Origin: Bacteroidota bacterium | GTDB taxonomy: Bacteria; Bacteroidota; Bacteroidia; 2-12-FULL-35-15 | DNA length: 64,000 bases | NCBI GenBank assembly: GCA_025963775.1 | Contig: JAOQAD010000027.1 | Location: 124,001-188,000, forward strand | Reading direction: 5' to 3' | Shown: one piece after another, positions 54,594 through 61,752 of the stretch | Numbering within the stretch: position 1 is the first letter of the stretch | How the letters are laid out: each line of letters begins with the position of its first letter | Translations under genes and position numbers: made by a program | Notes under the pieces: model-generated | Told to the model about the DNA's origin: nothing | Database searches by the model: none | Seen by the model: the letters and a program-made list of their open reading frames with translations, nothing else

Positions 54594-56678
54594 ATGAAAA
54601 AAATATCTACCGGAAAGATCCTTACAGCAGCAGGTATTCTCGCAACAGCGGTGACCTTCAGCTTATGGGATTCCCAGAAATCCACTGTGGAGGCATCGAG
54701 CCACAGGGAAGCGCCGCTGATCGCAAACGATCCGCTGGCCGATAATACCGACCTTTACGCATTCAGAAGCCCGGATGACACGAATACTGTTACTATCCTC
54801 GCGAATTATGTTCCATTACAACTGCCGCAGGGAGGCCCTAATTACGCATCTTTCGGCGAGAACATCCGCTACGAGATCCACGTGAAGAACAATGCGGCTA
54901 CAACGGGTGATGACATCACGTACCGTTTCACATTCACGAAAGTGAACGAAGACCCTACAACGTTCTTCAACATCCGCTTAGGGCAGGAGAATTTAAAAAC
55001 AACCTATACTGCTGAGAAAAGCCTTGCAGGCGGTCCGTTCGTAACGATCGTGAGCAATGGCGTTGTGCCTCCTCCGAACATCGGGCCACGCTCCATTTCA
55101 GATCCTACTGTAGGCCTTGGTGCTGCTAACTATGATGCGCTGATGACTGCTGCGATCGCAACAGCGGGCACCGGCGAGACCATTTACTGCGGCCCTGCTG
55201 ATGACCCGTTCTTTGTTGACCTTGGCGGAATCTTCGACCTCGGGCAGACACGTGCCGGCGGAACAGGCGTAAATGCACCTGTTGACGGCGTTGCCTGCAA
55301 GAACGTGCACACGATTGCAATGAAAATCCCTATCAGCAGCCTGCAAAAAACAGGCTTGCCTGTAAGTGCTGCAGCCAACATCCTCGATCCTAATTTCGTG
55401 ATCGGCGTATGGGCTTCTGCAAGCAGGCCACAGATGAGAACACTGAACGGAAACGGTACTGAATCCTATTCAGGAAGCTACGTGCAGGTATCACGCATCG
55501 GTATGCCTTTAACGAACGAAGCGGTTATTCCTATCGGTTCAAAAGACAAATGGAATTCAATTTCTCCGTATGCTGAGGACACCACGATGGATAATTTCTT
55601 CTGTAACCCTGAATTAGCGCTTTACATGGATGCTTCGGCATTCGGTGGTGCTGTGCCTGCGTTCAATGCATTAAGGATTCAGTCGGCTTCACAGACTGTT
55701 CTCGGCAACGTGGATTTCAGGAACGGGCATGAAGGATTGCATGTATTGTATGGAAATCCTGCAACAACAGGGACCGCACTGGATACTGCTATCTTCGGTA
55801 AATATTTACTGCGCGCAGGCAGGCCACGCTCTGTGGATCTGCTGCCGATCTTCTATACAGGAGTTCCGAACTTAGCGCCTTACCAGTTAGCTACAGGTAA
55901 AACGGATGGCAATCCTTTAACTGCAGGAAAGCCATTTGTGAACAATTTCCTTCCGACTTTCGGAGACATGCTGCGCCTGAACATGGCGGTGCCTGTTACA
56001 CCAAGGAACTCACCTGATTTCAGCTCACTCGGATTGATCCATGCAGCAGTGCTCGGCTTAACAGACGGAAGGTTCAACACTTCGACTGCATTGCAGAACA
56101 TCCCGAACATGGATGGATTCCCGAACGGAAGAAGGCTTGAGGATGATGTGACCCGCATTGAGTTACAAGCTGTGAGCGGTGTTGCTTTGGCAGCGATCGG
56201 CTTATGGTATGACGACAGGAACATCGGAAGCTCCCCGCTTACACCAAATTTACTGGGTGTGCTCGGATACACAACCGGAATTGAAGCAAATGACACAACT
56301 TTCAAAGCAGGGTTCCCTTATGTGCAAACACCATGGAGCGGATTCGGAAGATGCGGCGGCCCTACCCCGCTTCCTACAGGGATCAATGGTTATGGACTGA
56401 ACATCAGCGCACCTGCACTGAACATGATCCAGAACTATCCTAATCCGTTCAGGGATATGACCACGATCAAATACCGCGTATCTGAAAAAGCGAATGTGGA
56501 CATCAGCGTGTTCGACCTTACAGGTAAAAAGGTCGCAACCCTTGTAAAACAACAGGTACAGGAAGGCACTTATGAAACTACCTGGACTGCGGATAACGTA
56601 AGCAACGGCGTTTACATTGTTTCACTTTCTTCCAACGGAAGGATCGTTCAGACAATGAGAGCTGTTGTATCCAAATAA
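54594..56678 (+). CDS. DUF4331 protein with T9SS sorting domain
   Basis: At 694 residues this is a close paralogue of its upstream neighbour through residue 590 (same SSHREAPLIANDPLADNTD start, same NFLPTFGDMLRLNMAVPVTP late segment). It has about 100 more residues ending in a type A sorting domain (NYPNPFRDMTTIKYRVSE, ISVFDLTGKKVATLV, NGVYIVSLSSNG). Stretches of more than 40 bases are identical between the two genes (for instance 53041-53090 and 54833-54885), which points to a recent duplication or gene conversion. This copy should be exported to the surface. A terminator follows its stop. Confidence 0.88.
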   Translation: MKKISTGKILTAAGILATAVTFSLWDSQKSTVEASSHREAPLIANDPLADNTDLYAFRSPDDTNTVTILANYVPLQLPQGGPNYASFGENIRYEIHVKNNAATTGDDITYRFTFTKVNEDPTTFFNIRLGQENLKTTYTAEKSLAGGPFVTIVSNGVVPPPNIGPRSISDPTVGLGAANYDALMTAAIATAGTGETIYCGPADDPFFVDLGGIFDLGQTRAGGTGVNAPVDGVACKNVHTIAMKIPISSLQKTGLPVSAAANILDPNFVIGVWASASRPQMRTLNGNGTESYSGSYVQVSRIGMPLTNEAVIPIGSKDKWNSISPYAEDTTMDNFFCNPELALYMDASAFGGAVPAFNALRIQSASQTVLGNVDFRNGHEGLHVLYGNPATTGTALDTAIFGKYLLRAGRPRSVDLLPIFYTGVPNLAPYQLATGKTDGNPLTAGKPFVNNFLPTFGDMLRLNMAVPVTPRNSPDFSSLGLIHAAVLGLTDGRFNTSTALQNIPNMDGFPNGRRLEDDVTRIELQAVSGVALAAIGLWYDDRNIGSSPLTPNLLGVLGYTTGIEANDTTFKAGFPYVQTPWSGFGRCGGPTPLPTGINGYGLNISAPALNMIQNYPNPFRDMTTIKYRVSEKANVDISVFDLTGKKVATLVKQQVQEGTYETTWTADNVSNGVYIVSLSSNGRIVQTMRAVVSK

Positions 56679-56690
56679 TTTTTTTCCATT

Positions 56691-56718
56691 GGCCGGGCGG
56701 TAAGACGCCCGGCCTCTT
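56691..56718 (+). terminator. Terminator after the DUF4331 pair
   Basis: A nine-base stem GGCCGGGCG/CGCCCGGCC (56691-56699 with 56706-56714), loop GTAAGA, then CTTTAAATT, starts 13 bases after the stop codon. Confidence 0.75.
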
Positions 56719-56758
56719 TAAATTACCTATTTTTATAACAAGCAATTTTTTCAAAGCC

Positions 56759-58093
56759 ATGCGTAAAAATCTGTACACCATTTTAGTTTCGGCCACCATC
56801 CTGCTGTTTGGATTCATTGTAGTGTTTGCAAAAAAGCCGGAGAAGAATGTAACAGGCTTAAAGGAGCGTACCGGCTCTATTGCGCTGAACGCGGAATGGC
56901 TGGATACAAAAAAAGCCATCGAAGGATTGCTGGCTGCGATCAACGCGAATCCCGAAAATTACAAGGCGAAGCTGAACCTTGCACAGGCTTATATCCAGGA
57001 AGCGCGTGTAACGGGTGATCATGGCTATTACGACAATGCAGCGCTCAGCCTGCTGGATGATGTGATCGCGAACGAACCAAAAAATTTTGATGCTCTTTGC
57101 TGCAAGGCAACCGTACTTTTATCGCAGCACCATTTTGCCGACGGGCTTGCTGTAGCACAGCAGGCATTGCCGCTGAACCCCAACAGCGCTTTCATTTACG
57201 GGCTCATGTGCGATTCATATGTGGAGCTTGGAAATTATCCTGAAGCGGTGAAGATGTCGGATAAGATGATCTCGATCCGTCCGGATATCCGCTCCTACTC
57301 ACGCATTTCATATCTCCGCGAGATCCATGGCGACCTGCCCGGAGCGATCGTGGCATGCAAGCTTGCTGTTTCAGCCGGATACCCGGGATTAGAGCAAAGT
57401 GAATGGACACGCATGATCCTCGCCCATTTGTATGAAAACACAGGACACTTAGACAGCGCGGAATTGCAATACAGGACAGCACTGCAGGAGCGCCCGGACT
57501 ACGCCTTTGCCATTGCCGGTTTAGGAAGGATCGAAAAAGCGAAGGGAAATTACAAAGAGGCCATTGCCCTGCTTGAAAAAGCACAGGGAATGATCATCGA
57601 GTATTCATTTACAGATGAACTGACCGATCTTTACAAGCTGAACAATGAGAAAGATAAAGCAGAGGCATCTGCAAAAAGTGTGGTTGAAATGCTCAGCCCG
57701 ATGTCGAACGCGGACGAAAGCAGCAGCGCGCACGGACATTATGCCGACAAGGAGCTCGCTTATGCTTATCTTAAAATGAACGATACGGAAAATGCATTGA
57801 AGCATGCAATGCTTGAATATGAAAGAAGGCCGGAGAACATTGATGTATGCGAAACAGTAGCCTGGGTGAATTATAAAAAGGGAGATTTCGCAACAGCAAA
57901 CAGGATGATCACAAAAGCATTGCGCACCAATTGCCAGAATGCTTCCTTACTCTGCCATGCAGGACTGATCAGGATCAAAGCAGGCGAAAAGGAAAAAGGA
58001 ATGGAGCTGATCAAAAAAGGCCTGGGCAATGATCCGTTCATGGCCGACATTGAATTAAAGAATGAAGCTTCAAGGTATCTTGTAAACAGCTAA
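56759..58093 (+). CDS. Membrane-anchored TPR protein
   Basis: A 444-residue protein with an N-terminal hydrophobic anchor or signal (ILVSATILLFGFIVVF) then eight or more TPR-like helix pairs, such as NYKAKLNLAQAYIQEA, NFDALCCKATVLLSQHHFADGLAVAQQALPLNPNSAFIYGL and YAFAIAGLGRIEKAKGNYKEAIALLEKA. Its stop TAA is one base from the ATG of the HupE gene (TAATATG), so they are coupled. TPR scaffolds often hold complexes; here it may link the DUF4331 proteins with the permease, but that is inference from position. Confidence 0.8.
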   Translation: MRKNLYTILVSATILLFGFIVVFAKKPEKNVTGLKERTGSIALNAEWLDTKKAIEGLLAAINANPENYKAKLNLAQAYIQEARVTGDHGYYDNAALSLLDDVIANEPKNFDALCCKATVLLSQHHFADGLAVAQQALPLNPNSAFIYGLMCDSYVELGNYPEAVKMSDKMISIRPDIRSYSRISYLREIHGDLPGAIVACKLAVSAGYPGLEQSEWTRMILAHLYENTGHLDSAELQYRTALQERPDYAFAIAGLGRIEKAKGNYKEAIALLEKAQGMIIEYSFTDELTDLYKLNNEKDKAEASAKSVVEMLSPMSNADESSSAHGHYADKELAYAYLKMNDTENALKHAMLEYERRPENIDVCETVAWVNYKKGDFATANRMITKALRTNCQNASLLCHAGLIRIKAGEKEKGMELIKKGLGNDPFMADIELKNEASRYLVNS

Positions 58094-58094
58094 T

Positions 58095-58766
58095 ATGTCG
58101 GTTAACAGAAAACACGCTACATTTTTCACCTGCTGTTTATTCATCCTGCTTCCGCAGCTTGTTTCCGCGCATGCAGTCGCCGACCTCAGCAAATTTTCCC
58201 GCAGTGATGTAGCGCTGATCTACCTGAAACTGGGCTACACACACATCATCCCGCTCGGGCTCGACCACATTCTTTTTGTATTAAGCCTCGTATTCCTTAA
58301 CTCAAAGCTAAAGACCGTGATCTGGCAGGCAACAGCATTTACGGTTGCACATTCGATCACACTCGGGCTTGCTATGTACGGGCTTATCTCACCTCCTACT
58401 TACATTGTGGAACCGGTGATCGCCTTGTCGATCATGTTCGTTGCCATCGAGAATATCATTTCCGACAAGCTGAGGCCCTCACGCATCCTGATCGTATTTG
58501 CTTTCGGGCTGATCCACGGAATGGGCTTTGCGAGCGCGCTCACAAGCCTTGGCTTGCCGGAGAACCAATTCCTTACTTCATTGCTCACGTTCAACCTGGG
58601 CGTTGAGCTGGGACAGGTCACCATCATCTTACTCGCCTGGCTGCTGATCTGCAAATGGACACATAACAAACCCTGGTACCGTCAACGGATCGTGATCCCG
58701 ATCTCATCGGTGATCGCGGTGATCGCCCTGTACTGGACCATCGAGCGCACTTTTTTTCCTTCCTGA
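58095..58766 (+). CDS. HupE/UreJ family metal permease
   Basis: The 223-residue protein has a signal-like N-terminus (to VSAHA), then six helices. Family motifs are HIIPLGLDHILFVL (HxxPxGxDH), AFTVAHSITLGLA, GLIHGMGFASAL and FNLGVELGQ, with His, Asp and Glu residues thought to bind nickel or cobalt in HupE/UreJ. It should take up Ni2+ or a similar ion across the inner membrane. In this context, after DUF4331/TPR and before a His-rich secreted protein and a TonB receptor, it makes a plausible metal uptake system. Confidence 0.88.
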   Translation: MSVNRKHATFFTCCLFILLPQLVSAHAVADLSKFSRSDVALIYLKLGYTHIIPLGLDHILFVLSLVFLNSKLKTVIWQATAFTVAHSITLGLAMYGLISPPTYIVEPVIALSIMFVAIENIISDKLRPSRILIVFAFGLIHGMGFASALTSLGLPENQFLTSLLTFNLGVELGQVTIILLAWLLICKWTHNKPWYRQRIVIPISSVIAVIALYWTIERTFFPS

Positions 58767-58803
58767 GAAATCCGTTTACCCGGCTTTACCGTAAGTAAAC
58801 CCG

Positions 58804-59184
58804 ATGATCATTCACACCTGCATAAAAAAAGCTGTCGTATATGCATTGCTCTGCATCTACGGCTTTGCTTTGCTGAAGCCGGTAATGCCGCTTGCGAATG
58901 ACATCATTGCGCATACATTTTACAAGATGGAACACCTGGCAACGGTGCATTTCGAAAATGGCAAGTACCACGTGCACCAGGAGCTTGCTGCAGCAGAACA
59001 GCAACAGCATTCAAAAGGCGATGTTCCATCAGGCATTTACGAAACACTCGCCAGCCACATTGCAGCAGAAACAGTTTCAGTTAGCCCCGACCGGGCACCT
59101 GTTTATTCAATGATCATCTTTCCTTCAAGCGGGCATCCTCTCGATGCCTTCCTTAAAAATGCCACTCCTCCGCCGGAAGCATAA
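58804..59184 (+). CDS. His-rich secreted protein of unknown function
   Basis: A 126-residue protein with an N-terminal hydrophobic helix (KKAVVYALLCIYGFALL) and about nine His residues in a short body, for example THFYK-like segments, KYHVHQEL and QQQHSKGD. Proteins of this kind are often found just before TonB receptors for metals in Bacteroidota, which suggests metal handling in the periplasm; no domain is recognised. It lies 37 bases after the HupE gene on the same strand, so it probably belongs to the same unit. Confidence 0.6.
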   Translation: MIIHTCIKKAVVYALLCIYGFALLKPVMPLANDIIAHTFYKMEHLATVHFENGKYHVHQELAAAEQQQHSKGDVPSGIYETLASHIAAETVSVSPDRAPVYSMIIFPSSGHPLDAFLKNATPPPEA

Positions 59185-59374
59185 ATCCCGATCTTCATTT
59201 TAAAGAAAAAATTTAAACGTCGCTGTCATGCGTTCATGCTTTTCTATCCGTAAAAATTCAAGGGATTGGATGCATTAAGTTTTGTAGTCTTAATAGCCGG
59301 AACATATCTATGGCACGTTAAGCTGTGCTTAAATTTTTTCTGATCTATTTATTTAAAAATAAAAAACGGATCTT

Positions 59375-61684
59375 ATGAATACACGTTTACGAAATTTCAT
59401 TTATATATTTTTCGTCCTGCTTTTCTGCAGCAATACCGCTTACAGCCAGCTACCTGCCATCAAAGGCATCATCACCGACCGGGAAACAAAGCAGGCGGTT
59501 GAGGATGTGATCATTTCCATTGACGAAATAAACAGCCATACACACAGCGATGCTACCGGTACTTTTTCATTCGCAGTAATTCCTGCGGGCACATACATGA
59601 TAACATTTAACAAGCTCGGCTATGAAACGCAGAAGCTGATTGTAAACCTTCCTGCGAATGAAACAAAGGAGCTGGGCATTACACTTGTCTTTAATCCGAA
59701 TACATTATCCGTGATCGACATCCAGGCTGAACGGGCTGTTTCCGCAGCATCTTCCGCTTACCTCAGCAAAGTGGATTTTGAGAACCGCCCGAAGAATTCG
59801 GCGCAGGACATGTTGAGGCTGGTTCCCGGCTTGTTCATTGCACAGCATGCTGGCGGCGGAAAAGCGGAGCAGATCTTCATCCGCGGATTTGATTGCGACC
59901 ACGGTACAGACGTTGCCACCTTTGTTGACGGCATCCCGGTGAACATGCCAAGCCACGGGCACGGACAAGGTTATGAAGACCTGCATTTCCTGATCCCTGA
60001 AACAGTGAAAGGCATGGAGATCTTCAAAGGCCCGTATTCGCCCGAGTATGGCGATTTTGCAACGGGTGCGGCTGTGCAGTTCAACACGATGGATACGCTT
60101 GAAAATAATCTTTTCCAGCTGGAAGGCGGCTATGTACCGAACGTGCAGGACATCACTTCGAAACGCGCATTGGCAATGATCGAGGTTCCGCGCTTCTCCT
60201 CCAGTGTAAGCTCTTACTTTGCAGCGGAGATCATGAACAACAGGGGCTATTTTGAAAAGAGCCAGGATTTCAACCGCTTCAACCTCTTTTCGAAAACAAC
60301 ATTCAGCATCAATGAGCACAGTAAGCTGAGCTTTTCTGCATCCGGCTTTGGCTCTTCCTGGAATGCATCGGGACAAGTGCCTGAACGGATGGTAAAGACG
60401 GAAGGCATCAGCCGATTTGGAAGCATCGATGATTCTGAAGGCGGCGCCACGCAGCGGAATAATTTCAACCTCATTTATCATACGGATGTAAAAGGAGGAT
60501 CGTTTGAAACGCAGGTGTATGCTTCCAATTACCGCTTCAAGCTTTTTTCCAATTTCACTTTCTTCCTCAACGACAGCATCAATGGCGATGAGATCGAGCA
60601 GGACGATAACCGCATCATCCGCGGCATGAACCTTCGCTACACCATTCCGCACCAGCTCGGTAACATGAAGAACAAATTCACGGCAGGCGCCTCTTTCCGT
60701 GATGATGAGATCACGAATCAATTGTGGCATGCCGTGAAGCGCCGGCGACTGGAAGCGAGAGCACATGCACTGGTGCACCAGCGTTCTTCCGGAATTTATT
60801 TCAATGAAGCATTTCATATAAACGAACACCTGCGCATTGAGCTCGGCGGACGTTACGACTATTTCATCTTTGATGTGGAGGACCAGCTGCCGGCCGATTC
60901 AATACACATTAATTATTCGGACTATAATTACCAGGCATTGTTCAGCCCGAAGCTGAATTGCGTTTATACCGCAACGAACCGCCTGCAGTTCTTCCTGAAT
61001 GCAGGAAGCGGCTATCACTCAAATGATGCACGCTCGGTGGTGCAGCAGCAGGATGATCACAGGCTTCCACGCTCTGTCGGTGCAGAGATCGGCTCGCTTG
61101 CACACATCGGTAATAAAGCGGTGCTCTCTGCAGCGCTCTGGTGGATGGACCTTGAGAATGAGCTGGTGTACGTAGGCGATGACGGAACTACCGAAAATAA
61201 AGGATCAAGCAGGAGATCGGGGATCGACCTGAGCATCCGTTTGCAGCTTAATCAATGGCTGTTTGCTGATGCAGGCATCAACGTTTCTAAAAATAGTTTT
61301 ACGGACACTTTGTTCGGGAAACAATTATCGCAGGATTATTATGTTCCGCTTGCACCCATCGCCACTTCAGCGGGAGGATTTACGATGAAGCTGAAGAACG
61401 GATTCGAAGCAGGCATCCGCTATCGCTACATGGCAGACAGGCCGGCCAATGAATCGAACTCTGTGATCGCGCATGGATACAACATCATCGACTTTTCCGC
61501 GGGCTACAAAATGAAGCGTGTACGGATCGGCTTATCGATCGAGAATTTATTGAATACGGATTGGAATGAAGCGCAGTTCGATACGGAAAGCCGTTTGCAA
61601 TATGAATCACAACCGGTGGATGAATTGCATTTCACTCCCGGAACGCCTTTCTATTCAAAGCTGAGCATCGGTTATCTATTTTAA
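59375..61684 (+). CDS. TonB-dependent receptor with His-rich plug
   Basis: 769 residues: signal peptide (cleavage near YSQ), N-terminal CRD domain (about 28-115, IKGIITDRETKQAVEDVII), plug (about 125-235) and 22-strand barrel with the typical C-terminal Tyr-Leu-Phe. The plug has FDCDHGTDVATFVDGIPVN and MPSHGHGQGYEDLHFLIPE, where several His and Asp residues lie near each other; the same His-rich pattern is known in receptors beside HupE-type genes. It should import a metal or metal complex using the proton-motive force through TonB. It starts 190 bases after the His-rich gene, a gap with no clear promoter. Confidence 0.93.
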   Translation: MNTRLRNFIYIFFVLLFCSNTAYSQLPAIKGIITDRETKQAVEDVIISIDEINSHTHSDATGTFSFAVIPAGTYMITFNKLGYETQKLIVNLPANETKELGITLVFNPNTLSVIDIQAERAVSAASSAYLSKVDFENRPKNSAQDMLRLVPGLFIAQHAGGGKAEQIFIRGFDCDHGTDVATFVDGIPVNMPSHGHGQGYEDLHFLIPETVKGMEIFKGPYSPEYGDFATGAAVQFNTMDTLENNLFQLEGGYVPNVQDITSKRALAMIEVPRFSSSVSSYFAAEIMNNRGYFEKSQDFNRFNLFSKTTFSINEHSKLSFSASGFGSSWNASGQVPERMVKTEGISRFGSIDDSEGGATQRNNFNLIYHTDVKGGSFETQVYASNYRFKLFSNFTFFLNDSINGDEIEQDDNRIIRGMNLRYTIPHQLGNMKNKFTAGASFRDDEITNQLWHAVKRRRLEARAHALVHQRSSGIYFNEAFHINEHLRIELGGRYDYFIFDVEDQLPADSIHINYSDYNYQALFSPKLNCVYTATNRLQFFLNAGSGYHSNDARSVVQQQDDHRLPRSVGAEIGSLAHIGNKAVLSAALWWMDLENELVYVGDDGTTENKGSSRRSGIDLSIRLQLNQWLFADAGINVSKNSFTDTLFGKQLSQDYYVPLAPIATSAGGFTMKLKNGFEAGIRYRYMADRPANESNSVIAHGYNIIDFSAGYKMKRVRIGLSIENLLNTDWNEAQFDTESRLQYESQPVDELHFTPGTPFYSKLSIGYLF

Positions 61685-61700
61685 CCAGGCATGCATAAAA

Positions 61701-61732
61701 AAAGAGCCGCCCCTTAAAAAGGACGGCTCTTT
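61701..61732. terminator. Bidirectional terminator between convergent genes
   Basis: AAAGAGCCG (61701-61709) pairs with CGGCTCTTT (61724-61732) around a 14-base loop, with A/T runs on both sides. It lies between the TonB receptor stop (61684) and the stop of the minus-strand surface protein (61753). Confidence 0.8.
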
Positions 61733-61752
61733 GAATTTTACAGAAGATGATC

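Noticed and set aside
59705..60829. 374-codon open frame on the minus strand inside the TonB receptor gene
   Set aside because: It lies wholly within a gene with clear homology on the other strand; the product has no domain pattern and is rich in Cys, His and Arg as expected from a reverse reading.
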